Shown: positions 41,212-48,805, counted from the first letter of the stretch. The stretch is DNA of 54,289 nt from a virus (IMGVR_UViG_3300027969_004149:1-54289); one strand, 5' to 3'. Numbers and translations: made by a program. The notes: a model not told the origin generated them from the sequence alone.

Positions 41212-41802
41212 TTGCTTGCCGATTATCATAAATCGAGTATACAAAGGCAATTCAAGTTCACCTGCCCAATATATTTCTTCTAAATGGCATTGTTCTTTAA
41301 ACTGTTCTAGAGTGTTGGCAGTACGAACGTGTTCCGGAATATCATAGTTGTTGCTTTGTAGTATCAATAAACTACTATAAGGCATACCACTTAACCATAG
41401 ATCGTATTGGTCTTGTGTGATATGTTCACAGCTGGTATTGATAACAACGTCGGCATCGCTGCGTATTTCACACATGTCTGCGGTAACTGCATGAAACTTT
41501 CCTACCATTTCTTCAATCTTGTTCATGTTGATGGCAATAGGTTTGCAGATAGGATCAATGTCAATGCTACGAATGTTAAGTATTGGAACGTCGCTTTGAA
41601 ATAGCATACTGGCTAACACACCGACCCATCCACCGTGAATGTCCACTGTAACAAATTTCTTTACATGGGTACGAAGATTTGTAATCAACCACTCTTTACT
41701 TGTAAGCTGACCTGACCAGAATGCATCCATGGTTCGCATGGGATCTGGACTTTGGCGGATAGCCTGCATCCAATGATGTAAATGTTCAGTGTTTATTTGC
41801 AT
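41203..41802 (-). CDS. SAM-dependent methyltransferase-like protein
   Basis: A 199-residue protein. KKFVTVDIHGGWVGVLASMLF resembles motif I with D-x-H/G-G, SIDIDPICKPIAINM motif II, and ADVVINTSCEHI motif IV. The glycine pattern is not the classical GxGxG, so activity is uncertain. It overlaps the upstream radical SAM gene by 10 bases on the minus strand and the convergent Tes-like gene by 9 bases. Confidence 0.68.
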   Translation of the reverse strand: MQINTEHLHHWMQAIRQSPDPMRTMDAFWSGQLTSKEWLITNLRTHVKKFVTVDIHGGWVGVLASMLFQSDVPILNIRSIDIDPICKPIAINMNKIEEMVGKFHAVTADMCEIRSDADVVINTSCEHITQDQYDLWLSGMPYSSLLILQSNNYDIPEHVRTANTLEQFKEQCHLEEIYWAGELELPLYTRFMIIGKQLK

Positions 41803-42773
41803 TTGGGTATTTTGCTATCTGCTGAACTTACACAACTTTCTGTAACACACGATCGAGATTGAGAAAATAATTTAAAACCCTCGGTTAAGGTTCCTAATGG
41901 TGCATCATGACAACTATAGCTTCGTTTTACTTCATCACCTCTTATTATAACACTTTGATAACCAGCATTGCAATTCCAATCTTTAAATTTATTAAAACCA
42001 AATGCATTAAATCGTTCTGCTTGATCAAACAGATATTCCTTTCCATCTACATCATACAAGGCTATTTGATAAGTGTCTTCACCATTTGCACGTTGCGGAA
42101 ATCCTGTTTGCATTTTATTAATCATGTCATCGGTGTATCCATCGACAATCGAACTAGCTGTAGGATCGCTTTGAGGTTTAAGTGTTACATTGATTCCGCG
42201 AGCATGAAAACGTTCCATTCGAGCATACAGTTCGTCAAATTTTGCTGGCACCATTACTTGATTAATAGTAACGTGTACTAGTTCATATTGTAACTGTAAA
42301 CACTTGTCGCCAAATTCTTGTTCTTTGGCAAACTCATCATGAAAACTGGCAGTAATACTTCTGCGTTGCAACAATGCAGTATTGGCACACCACGTGTTCC
42401 ACCATTTGCTACCTGGACTTAGGTTGGTGGTCATATGTACACTCTGATACTCAGATTCCAATTCGTCTAGATGCTTTACCAAGTCTGGTAATTGTTTATA
42501 AGCAGTTGGCTCACCTCCGCTGAACGACCAATGAAACTGGTTAAACCCATTAGCTCGTGCTTGACGCTTAATCTCGTCTACTGTAGATTTATATACTTCA
42601 AGCGGTTGGTGATCTATTCGGTCACTGCGAGCATAGGGCCAGCAGTATGAACAGTTATAATTACAGAAGCGGCCCAAGATCCAACTGGTAGAAAACAATG
42701 GGCGATGCAACATAGTACGCTGTCCAAATCTTACTATGCGGTCAAAAGGTATCTTGGTGAAGTCGTGCGTCAT
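41793..42773 (-). CDS. Radical SAM protein with C-terminal Cys-rich segment
   Basis: A 326-residue protein. WILGRFCNYNCSYCWPYARS (Cys37, 41, 44) and WSFSGGEPTAY (GGEP about 86-89) form the core, with HMTTNLSPG next. The C-terminal region DWNCNAGYQSVIIRGDE, SYSCHDA and CVTESCVSS matches the auxiliary domain of the 21394 and 22267 proteins, making three members of one subfamily. First gene of a two-gene minus-strand unit with a methyltransferase-like gene. Confidence 0.85.
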   Translation of the reverse strand: MTHDFTKIPFDRIVRFGQRTMLHRPLFSTSWILGRFCNYNCSYCWPYARSDRIDHQPLEVYKSTVDEIKRQARANGFNQFHWSFSGGEPTAYKQLPDLVKHLDELESEYQSVHMTTNLSPGSKWWNTWCANTALLQRRSITASFHDEFAKEQEFGDKCLQLQYELVHVTINQVMVPAKFDELYARMERFHARGINVTLKPQSDPTASSIVDGYTDDMINKMQTGFPQRANGEDTYQIALYDVDGKEYLFDQAERFNAFGFNKFKDWNCNAGYQSVIIRGDEVKRSYSCHDAPLGTLTEGFKLFSQSRSCVTESCVSSADSKIPKCK

Positions 42774-42783
42774 ATTCTGACAG

Positions 42784-42790
42784 TATTTAA
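42784..42790 (-). promoter_or_regulatory. Putative T4-type late promoter, minus strand (TTAAATA)
   Basis: Minus-strand TTAAATA lies 10 bases before the ATG of the radical SAM gene at 42773, with no ribosome site. Confidence 0.48.
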
Positions 42791-42836
42791 CTACAAAAGC
42801 CTTGACCTTTTGCGTTTACGGTTATATACTGTATAA

Positions 42837-42945
42837 GTGGTCGTGAGTGGAACTTGGTATACCTCCGGTCCGTTGTGAAACGCATTTGGGCAAGGGCACC
42901 GTCTTAGACATCGCTTTGTAGGTTCGAATCCTACCGACCACACCA
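42837..42945 (+). tRNA. Atypical tRNA-like gene, 109 nt, isotype unassigned
   Basis: The acceptor arm GTGGTCG/CGACCAC is perfectly paired with discriminator A and an encoded CCA. The T-arm GTAGG-TTCGAAT-CCTAC is perfect, and a Leu-like D region GTGGAACTTGGTATACC follows TG at positions 8-9. The element is about 22 bases longer than even a long-variable-arm tRNA. The middle (42866-42917) has no regular 5+7+5 anticodon arm; it contains CGTT-GTGA-AACG, CGGT...ACCG and GTC-TTA-GAC pairings instead. It could be a tRNA with an insertion, a degenerate copy, or a tRNA mimic. Confidence 0.5.
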
Positions 42946-42987
42946 ATTACTACGATAAGTAGAATAACATAACTTAAGGAAAACATT

Positions 42988-43185
42988 ATGTCAAACACAG
43001 TAGAACAATTAAAAACAGCAATGGAAGAATTCCTATCAGAGGATGCCAAATTCGCCGCTGGCAATAATGCCGCAGGTACTCGGGCTCGCAAGGCTCTTCA
43101 GGAAGTAGGCAAGGCAGTTAAAGCTCGCCGCAACGAAATCACAGAAGAAAAAAATGCCCGCAAAGAAGCAAAAACAACAGCCTAA
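42988..43185 (+). CDS. Histone H1-like (Hc1-type) DNA-binding protein
   Basis: A 65-residue basic protein. AGNNAAGTRARKALQEVGK matches the N-K-x-A-G-T-R-A-R-K segment of the Hc1-type bacterial histone-like family, which is also found in phages. The N-terminus is acidic and helical; the C-terminus is Lys/Ala/Glu rich. A good AAGGAAA site precedes the ATG. Probable role in DNA binding or compaction. It overlaps the next gene by 32 bases. Confidence 0.72.
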   Translation: MSNTVEQLKTAMEEFLSEDAKFAAGNNAAGTRARKALQEVGKAVKARRNEITEEKNARKEAKTTA

Positions 43186-43636
43186 CTACAACTCGGACAC
43201 CGTGACCATAGATAGCAGCTATGGTGCGGTGCCTTATGAAACTATCATAGGCGGCAGTATGGGAACTGATACCATCACACTCAATAACACTCTGTGGTCT
43301 GGCGGATCAATAACATCACCTTACATCTACACTACTAACGTGACTAGTGGGGCTGGTACATATAATTGGAATAATACCTCATTGACCAACGGTAGTAGCA
43401 CCGTTCACATCGATGCAGACGGCCTTACTATGAAGGAAGGTGCTGATATCAAAATTGGCGGTAAGAGTCTAACCAAAGCCATAGAGCACATTGAAGAACG
43501 GTTGGGTATTCTAAATCCCAATCCGGCACTAGAAGATCGTTGGGAGCAGTTAAAAGAACTGCGTCAGCAATATGTAGAGATGGAACGAGATCTTCTCGAA
43601 AAAGAGAAGTTGATGAAGATTTTAAAGGAAGCATAA
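43154..43636 (+). CDS. Probable virion structural protein (160 aa)
   Basis: A 160-residue protein of three parts. A Ser/Thr/Tyr-rich N-terminal half (SSYGAVPYETIIGGSMGTD, TDTITLNNTLWSGGS) looks like small adhesin or collar proteins. HIDADGLTMKEGADIKIGGK recalls phage fibre or baseplate modules. The C-terminal LEDRWEQLKELRQQYVEME is a strong coiled coil. It starts inside the H1-like gene and its stop forms TAATG with thyX. A structural role is inference from composition. Confidence 0.62.
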   Translation: MPAKKQKQQPNYNSDTVTIDSSYGAVPYETIIGGSMGTDTITLNNTLWSGGSITSPYIYTTNVTSGAGTYNWNNTSLTNGSSTVHIDADGLTMKEGADIKIGGKSLTKAIEHIEERLGILNPNPALEDRWEQLKELRQQYVEMERDLLEKEKLMKILKEA

Positions 43637-44301
43637 TGAATGTTCGATTACTCAGCTATAGTCAACCCACCCAGGAATTTGCAGACCTTGGCATCGCAGA
43701 TGCACAGGAACTCATTGCGTATTGCGCCCGTGTCAGCAATCCCTCCAATCAACTCAACACAGACACATCAGAAAAACTTATCAGATACTTGGTCAAACAC
43801 CAACACTGGTCACCACTCGAAATGGTCTCTGCCTGTATCGAAATCACTACAACTAGAGATATTGCTAGACAAATCTTGCGTCACCGAAGTTTCAGTTTCC
43901 AAGAATTTTCTCAACGCTATGCTGATCCAACGAAAGATCTCAATTTTGTTACAAGAGAAGCTAGACTTCAAGACCCCAAGAACAGACAGAACAGTGTCGA
44001 AGTTGATGATCAACTGTTACAAAATGAATGGTACCGTGCTCAACAACGAGTCATCTATGCTGCCAAACGAGAATATGAATGGGCTATTGCTAACGGCATA
44101 GCTAAGGAGCAGGCCCGTGCTGTATTGCCCGAAGGACTTACAGAAAGCAGATTATATATGAACGGTACATTACGTAGTTGGGTACATTTTATTGAACTGC
44201 GTTCAACAAACGGCACACAGAAAGAACATCAAGAAGTTGCTGTTGCCTGCGCTAAAGTTATTGCAGAAATATTTCCTATGACTACGGATTTGACAGGATG
44301 A
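43636..44301 (+). CDS. thyX: Flavin-dependent thymidylate synthase ThyX
   Basis: About 222 residues from the ATG at 43636. The ThyX signature LRHRSFSFQEFSQRYA (81-96; RHRxxSxxExSxR) is intact. ARAVLPEGLTESRLYMNG and LRSTNGTQKEHQEVA are the other conserved blocks. It makes dTMP from dUMP using methylene-tetrahydrofolate, NADPH and FAD, supplying thymine for phage DNA. The start forms TAATG with the preceding stop; an ATGA junction joins it to the ACP gene. Confidence 0.95.
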   Translation: MNVRLLSYSQPTQEFADLGIADAQELIAYCARVSNPSNQLNTDTSEKLIRYLVKHQHWSPLEMVSACIEITTTRDIARQILRHRSFSFQEFSQRYADPTKDLNFVTREARLQDPKNRQNSVEVDDQLLQNEWYRAQQRVIYAAKREYEWAIANGIAKEQARAVLPEGLTESRLYMNGTLRSWVHFIELRSTNGTQKEHQEVAVACAKVIAEIFPMTTDLTG

Positions 44302-44531
44302 GCACTTTAGAGAAATTAAAAATTATTGTTGAAAAAGAATCTGCTCGTTCATTAGAAGATGATGAAATTAGTAGTACTTGGGAAGAACTAGATTTAGATA
44401 GTCTCTCTATGATTTCAGTTTTGCGAGATGTAGAGGACGAATTCAAAATTGTTCTTGAATACAATATATTCAAAGATCATAAAATTACCTGTATCAATGA
44501 TTTTTCGGAATACATAGATAAAAAATTATGA
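44298..44531 (+). CDS. Acyl carrier protein
   Basis: A 77-residue acidic protein with the carrier motif LDLDSLSMI: Ser35 is the 4'-phosphopantetheine attachment site. The spacing and the helix II sequence after it (SVLRDVEDEFKIVL) fit the four-helix ACP fold. It would carry an acyl, amino-acyl or polyketide-type chain as a thioester. The gene sits between thyX and an SGNH hydrolase, with acpS three genes on, all with ATGA overlaps, so carrier and activator are co-produced. Confidence 0.9.
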   Translation: MSTLEKLKIIVEKESARSLEDDEISSTWEELDLDSLSMISVLRDVEDEFKIVLEYNIFKDHKITCINDFSEYIDKKL

Positions 44532-45346
44532 TTGAAAAATTTATTGTATTTGGTTCTTGTCATACAGCCGGAGTTGAATTGTGGTCTGATAAAACCATTC
44601 CCGACTATTCAAATATGGATCCGTTAATTGCCGCAGTTAGATCAGATCCTAGAGTTTATATTGATCATATTCAAAATGGTAAATTTAACAAAGATATTCC
44701 TGAACAGATAGAATATGAAACAAATAATTCGTGGGTTAACGCATTAAGAGATCATTTTCCTAATACTGAAGTTATCAATACTTCAGTGGCGCAGAGTAAT
44801 TTGAAGAATTTCTTAAAAGCATCAACCTATTTTTTACAAAATCAAATTGATAAAACATCAACCTGTATTATTATAGAAATAACTGAGCCTACTGGAATTA
44901 CTGTGTGTCAAGACAACATGTTAAAATATGGTAGCAAACAACACTTAGGGTTTTATTTTGATGAACACCAGGCCGAGTTGATGAATTCGTATCTCGACTC
45001 TTATGAGAGTGCAAGATACAGAGCTTACCTAGATATAGTTTTTCTTTATAATTTAATTGGCAATCTAAGAAATCAAGGATACAATGCTCAATACTTCATG
45101 TGGAACCGAACTCCTTGGACTCGGTTGTTGAGTAGCACTGATCCAATCAAGATGTTTCAACCACAAAGCAATGACACCGACATGTTTGATAAATTGTTTC
45201 ATGAATTTTTACAAAATTCTCTAATCACTGTCGAACAGGAAACTGAAATAAAACAAATTCCCTTGTTGCCGCATGGACATATGCGACTTGAGGCACACGC
45301 ATTATTAGGTAAATTTATCAGTAAACGAATTATGGAGATAGTATGA
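44528..45346 (+). CDS. SGNH-hydrolase-like protein
   Basis: A 272-residue protein. FIVFGSCHTAGVE carries the nucleophile block (GS; Ser about 10), INTSVAQSNLKNFLKA the middle block, and LPHGHMRLEAHALLGKF the C-terminal His block. Beside an acyl carrier protein it could act as an acyl-ACP thioesterase or an acyl transferase to a hydroxyl; that is inference from position. Paralogue of the 29600 gene. ATGA overlap on both sides. Confidence 0.65.
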   Translation: MIEKFIVFGSCHTAGVELWSDKTIPDYSNMDPLIAAVRSDPRVYIDHIQNGKFNKDIPEQIEYETNNSWVNALRDHFPNTEVINTSVAQSNLKNFLKASTYFLQNQIDKTSTCIIIEITEPTGITVCQDNMLKYGSKQHLGFYFDEHQAELMNSYLDSYESARYRAYLDIVFLYNLIGNLRNQGYNAQYFMWNRTPWTRLLSSTDPIKMFQPQSNDTDMFDKLFHEFLQNSLITVEQETEIKQIPLLPHGHMRLEAHALLGKFISKRIMEIV

Positions 45347-45885
45347 AGCTATGGTCGTATTTTGATGTACCGAATTGGGAAGATATGAGAGATCGTATCA
45401 ACCAAAGGTGGGCCGACGAATATCCCAGAATGAAGATGCTAAATTATTTCCCTAATCATGTAATATACGAAACTGTTCCAGATTTAAAAGATTGGTTAGA
45501 TTCTCAAGGCATAACAGTGTCCGGGTTTGGCATTTTTATTTTTCAATACAATACCACCGATAGCAAAGTGCATGTGGATATTGGAAATCCCACAAACTAT
45601 AGATTTAATATTCCATTAATGAATACCGATACCAGCCATACTGAGTTTTTTGAAACTGTTTGGGATAAAGGTGTAGACATTCAGAATTTAGATGCCACAG
45701 AAGATTCACCGGTTAGGGAATGGGAGTACGGCGACGAGGGCACACTGCTCGACGGGTTTGTATTAAACCAACCGGCTATATTACACGTGAGAGTACCTCA
45801 CAGAGTTAGAGTCACCGAAAACAAACCAAGAATTTGTTTGACTGCTTGTCCGATTTCCGACAGTCAATTGTTGAGATTTTTATGA
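45343..45885 (+). CDS. Putative 2OG-Fe(II)/cupin-fold oxygenase
   Basis: A 180-residue protein. FGIFIFQYNTTDSKVHVDIG has H-x-D; YRFNIPLMNTDTSHTEFFE is the next strand pair; AILHVRVPHRVRVTENKPR carries the distal His and Arg. It resembles the 26331 protein (NIP....T and V..PH.V). Between an SGNH protein and acpS, it may hydroxylate a carrier-bound chain. ATGA overlap with acpS. Confidence 0.7.
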   Translation: MKLWSYFDVPNWEDMRDRINQRWADEYPRMKMLNYFPNHVIYETVPDLKDWLDSQGITVSGFGIFIFQYNTTDSKVHVDIGNPTNYRFNIPLMNTDTSHTEFFETVWDKGVDIQNLDATEDSPVREWEYGDEGTLLDGFVLNQPAILHVRVPHRVRVTENKPRICLTACPISDSQLLRFL

Positions 45886-46181
45886 TAGGCATTGATATTA
45901 CTGCGATTAAGAGATTTAAAAAATCCACTGAATCGTTAGCAACAAAAATATTAACCCCAGACGAGATGTTAGAATATAATGCGGTGAAAAATAAAGCAAA
46001 TTATCTAGCAGGAAGATGGGCTTGTAAGGAATCTGTATTCAAAGCTACAGGCCTAACTAATGTAACAGTATTATCGGATCCTAACGGTAAACCATACGTT
46101 AAAGATCATCGAGATATCATGGTCAGCATAAGTCACGATCAGTCTTATGCAGTAGCAATGGCTGTTCAAAAAAACGTTTAA
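45882..46181 (+). CDS. acpS: Holo-[acyl-carrier-protein] synthase
   Basis: A 99-residue protein from the ATG at 45882. MIGIDITAIKRF (Asp5) and GRWACKESVFKATG (Glu50) are the two metal/CoA-binding blocks of AcpS; ILTPDEMLEY and MVSISHDQSYAVAMAV are the other signatures. It transfers 4'-phosphopantetheine from CoA to the carrier Ser, presumably Ser35 of the ACP encoded at 44298. It is slightly shorter than E. coli AcpS. Confidence 0.9.
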   Translation: MIGIDITAIKRFKKSTESLATKILTPDEMLEYNAVKNKANYLAGRWACKESVFKATGLTNVTVLSDPNGKPYVKDHRDIMVSISHDQSYAVAMAVQKNV

Positions 46182-46184
46182 AAA

Positions 46185-46565
46185 ATGGAAGAACTTAATA
46201 AATTTTGTCAAAACTACGAAGTGCGTGTTCTAAACGATTCCAAGCGTAGGGCACGGTATCATCCTCCTAAGTTTTTCACAGACCCTTGTCGTGCTGATCT
46301 TATTCGCAATGACATCATAGAGTACGAAACCGAAAAAGTCTATACAGTAGAAATACCCGAAGGTAGACTTCGCACTCTAGTCGAAATGGAACGTAGGTTC
46401 TTTAACTATGTTGCACATCACGACAAGCCGATTGACATGTTTCAAACACTTATGGACAAGGAACGTGAAGAAGCTCATTATAGAAATACCAATCAAGCTG
46501 TTAAAAAAGCCTACGAACAGTATTCGATTATGCTTAACCTAGCAGGATATCAAAAAAAGTTTTGA
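46185..46565 (+). CDS. Hypothetical protein (126 aa)
   Basis: No family recognised. A charged, largely helical protein with YEVRVLNDSKRRARYHPP near the N-terminus and VEMERRFFNYVAHHDKP in the middle. It lies 3 bases after acpS and ends just before a strong promoter, so it is the last gene of the thyX-acpS unit. Confidence 0.65.
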   Translation: MEELNKFCQNYEVRVLNDSKRRARYHPPKFFTDPCRADLIRNDIIEYETEKVYTVEIPEGRLRTLVEMERRFFNYVAHHDKPIDMFQTLMDKEREEAHYRNTNQAVKKAYEQYSIMLNLAGYQKKF

Positions 46566-46582
46566 TTCATTTTGAATAGATA

Positions 46583-46611
46583 TTGACAGGTTTATAGAAA
46601 GATAGTATAAT
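46583..46611 (+). promoter_or_regulatory. Sigma70-like promoter, TTGACA-17-TATAAT
   Basis: Perfect -35 (46583-46588) and perfect -10 (46606-46611) with a 17-base spacer, in the intergenic gap. The leader contains a TAAGGA ribosome site before the ATG at 46648. Confidence 0.9.
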
Positions 46612-46647
46612 TAAGTTGTTCAGCAGAATAATCATTAAGGAATAAAA

Positions 46648-47487
46648 ATGCGTAGTCATTATTGGACGATTGGAAAATTTGCAGATTGGCTTCGTGGTAC
46701 GCCAAAGCTCAAGTGTGGCACCAGTGAAGAATGGGATGCTTGGTACACTGAAGCGGCAAAAGCACATCCTATTCGTTATTGGATTGCTGAAGAAGGTCTT
46801 GATCACCTACAAAAATTTGTCTACTACATACCGGATAAACTAAATGATGTTCGCTACTATATTAATAACCGCTGGGTTTCTCACAGTCATGCTCTTACCG
46901 CACATCCTCGAGACATCAAACCGGGTGCTTGGAGTGATGTCGGCAGTCGCTTTCTTCCTTGCCTCTTCAATGAGCTTGTGGACTTTGTTGAAATAGAACA
47001 AGCATGGCATCACTGTATGTGGAGTGATGAAGCCAAGACTGAATTTGAAGTGCCGTGGTGGCGCAAGGGTTGGCTACGACTACGTACTTGGCGCAGTCCA
47101 GAAGCAGGCATGGAATATCTCAAATGGGCTAGTGAACTTACTGTAGGCGAAGATATGGGAGTAGCAACTGATGGCAAAGGCTACGGCGAACCAACTTATC
47201 AAGCCAAGGCCGCTAAGGAAATTATCGAGCTTTACACTTGGTGGACTGTGACTTATCGTGCTCGTCCTGATCCCTATGATGCCAGTGGCTGGACTGCTCA
47301 CTGTGAAGCTATGCGAGTAAAGTATCCTGGCAGTTTCTTCTCTAGTCTAAACAGCAAGGATGCTGAAGACAGGAAAGCCAGCGACAAGGCTCATAAACTT
47401 CTTACCAAGATTGAAAAGGCTTATGAAGCAGAAGATGAAGCCATGATGATTCGTCTTATTAAAATTCGCGAAAGTCTTTGGACATGA
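46648..47487 (+). CDS. Conserved phage protein of unknown function (279 aa)
   Basis: A 279-residue protein rich in Trp and Tyr. WTIGKFADWLRGTPK, RYWIAEEGLDHLQ and PCLFNELVDFVEIE are blocks that I recall from hypothetical proteins of T4-like phages of marine bacteria. No catalytic motif is seen. First gene behind a perfect promoter, so early expression is likely; it leads the 46648-48780 operon of small proteins. Confidence 0.78.
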   Translation: MRSHYWTIGKFADWLRGTPKLKCGTSEEWDAWYTEAAKAHPIRYWIAEEGLDHLQKFVYYIPDKLNDVRYYINNRWVSHSHALTAHPRDIKPGAWSDVGSRFLPCLFNELVDFVEIEQAWHHCMWSDEAKTEFEVPWWRKGWLRLRTWRSPEAGMEYLKWASELTVGEDMGVATDGKGYGEPTYQAKAAKEIIELYTWWTVTYRARPDPYDASGWTAHCEAMRVKYPGSFFSSLNSKDAEDRKASDKAHKLLTKIEKAYEAEDEAMMIRLIKIRESLWT

Positions 47488-47488
47488 T

Positions 47489-47710
47489 ATGAGCATATCA
47501 GATCAACACGAACACTGTATTGAAGATTTGTATGCCAAGTATCTACAGTTCACGGCTGTGATGTTGGAAGACTACAAAGATATAGAAATAGCCGGTGTCA
47601 TGATCACACAGGCGCTCAGCATGTATAGAACTGTGTTACCAGAAGAAGATTATCAACGCATGGTAAAAAGCATATATGAAAGAAGAAATGATGTCAACAC
47701 CTTCGACTGA
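47489..47710 (+). CDS. Small hypothetical protein (73 aa)
   Basis: No family recognised. Helical, amphipathic and acidic (ALSMYRTVLPEEDYQRMVKS). One base separates its ATG from the preceding stop, so it is part of the early operon. Confidence 0.62.
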   Translation: MSISDQHEHCIEDLYAKYLQFTAVMLEDYKDIEIAGVMITQALSMYRTVLPEEDYQRMVKSIYERRNDVNTFD

Positions 47711-48041
47711 ACTCGAGCCACAGACTCCGGCGGAAGGACTACTTAAACGCAACAACTACGGCGATGCAATCACCTATCAAGTCACTTGCGAATGTCACGA
47801 CGCCAATCACGATCACAATGTTTGGGTCGAAGCAGACGATCATCGAGTGACTGTTACTACTTACACCACACAAAAATCCAAATGGTGGAGTCTAAATCGT
47901 TGGCAGACTATTTGGATTCTGCTAACCAAAGGTTATGTTGAGTATGAAGCCAACATCATTATGACTGAACAGCAGGCATTGAACTACGCAGAAACACTGA
48001 AGAAAGCAATTAAAGATGTCAAAAATTTCAAGCAGTCCTGA
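47691..48041 (+). CDS. Conserved phage protein of unknown function (116 aa)
   Basis: About 116 residues. The chosen ATG at 47691 has AGAAG 5 bases upstream; ATGs at 47676 and 47688 are in the same frame. ITYQVTCECHDANHDHNVWVE is a Cys/His-rich strand segment and WWSLNRWQTIWILLTKGYVE is aromatic and possibly surface-exposed. No function known. Overlaps the preceding and following genes. Confidence 0.65.
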   Translation: MSTPSTELEPQTPAEGLLKRNNYGDAITYQVTCECHDANHDHNVWVEADDHRVTVTTYTTQKSKWWSLNRWQTIWILLTKGYVEYEANIIMTEQQALNYAETLKKAIKDVKNFKQS

Positions 48042-48567
48042 ACGGCATACCTTTCAATTAGAAGGTGCCAAGCGTCGAGCTGCGATTGAGGGCGAAGAAG
48101 TCCCAGAGTTTTACGAAAACTTTTGGAAAACTGCCAAAGAACAAGATGCGGAAAATCTTTTAGATCCAGAGTGGCAAAAGAACAACATGCAATATGATCT
48201 TCGCAGTACCTCATGGATCTGTGACAAGGCCAAAGCCAGTGACGGATATGCTCAAAATATCTATGCGGCCATATGCAACAATGACTTTGTCAAATTGGAA
48301 GTTGTGCCTATTCTTAGACAAGATCCGGACAGAGATTTCTGGAGTGCCTCCTGGAGAAGTGCCGGCGGTATTGTAGCTGACATGCTGGAAAAAGGTGACT
48401 ACATCGATTGGTACTGTTCAGGCATGGGTGAAGGGTTGGGTAATGGTGATCCTGATCATGTTAAAGGATATGTACCGGAAGGTTGCATTACCGACGAGAT
48501 CCGGAATGATCTCCAACGTCTTGGCTGGGCAATCGTGCCTGGTGGAGATTGGGAAAAATTTACTTAA
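48016..48567 (+). CDS. Conserved phage protein of unknown function (183 aa)
   Basis: A 183-residue protein with the pattern MQYDLRSTSWICDKAKAS, YAQNIYAAICNN, SWRSAGGIVADM and GDYIDWYCSG. I recall this from many T4-like phages of marine bacteria, and it supports the phage assignment. Role unknown. It starts inside the preceding gene. Confidence 0.78.
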   Translation: MSKISSSPERHTFQLEGAKRRAAIEGEEVPEFYENFWKTAKEQDAENLLDPEWQKNNMQYDLRSTSWICDKAKASDGYAQNIYAAICNNDFVKLEVVPILRQDPDRDFWSASWRSAGGIVADMLEKGDYIDWYCSGMGEGLGNGDPDHVKGYVPEGCITDEIRNDLQRLGWAIVPGGDWEKFT

Positions 48568-48585
48568 GGAGATTGTGTTAGTATC

Positions 48586-48780
48586 ATGAACTTTGAACTA
48601 TACGAAGTTTGGGCAGTGGATGAAGCCGGTCACGAAGAATTGGTAGAAACCACCAGCAGTAGGAAAGAAGCGTTAGAAATAGCAGAAGCCAATCTTGGAT
48701 TGGGTGTTATGGAAGCCATTGTGTATCAAGAAGATGAGAATGGCGACTTGCATGAAATCAAGCGATTTGGACATGGTTGA
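48586..48780 (+). CDS. Small hypothetical protein (64 aa)
   Basis: No family recognised. An acidic 64-residue protein (ELYEVWAVDEAGHEELVE). An AAGGAG site precedes it at some distance. Its last codons contain the -35 element of the next promoter. Confidence 0.68.
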   Translation: MNFELYEVWAVDEAGHEELVETTSSRKEALEIAEANLGLGVMEAIVYQEDENGDLHEIKRFGHG

Positions 48781-48805
48781 CAAACTCGCAGTTTGGTGCT
48801 ATAAT
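48777..48805 (+). promoter_or_regulatory. Sigma70-like promoter, TTGACA-17-TATAAT
   Basis: Perfect -35 (48777-48782) and perfect -10 (48800-48805), 17-base spacer, overlapping the stop of the preceding gene. The leader has ACAGGAG before the ATG at 48837. Confidence 0.9.

Noticed and set aside
41907-42281. A 124-codon plus-strand frame antisense to the radical SAM gene at 41793
   Set aside because: Composition is that of the reverse complement of a real gene, with no ribosome site, and the opposite strand carries clear radical SAM motifs.
42837-42945. tmRNA or group I intron-containing tRNA as an explanation for the long tRNA-like gene
   Set aside because: The interior is far too short for a tag-coding tmRNA and too short for a group I intron, and no tag reading frame ends in the usual Ala-Ala.
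43640-44101. A 153-codon plus-strand frame overlapping thyX
   Set aside because: thyX has its complete signature in the other frame; this frame has no ribosome site and no recognisable motif.
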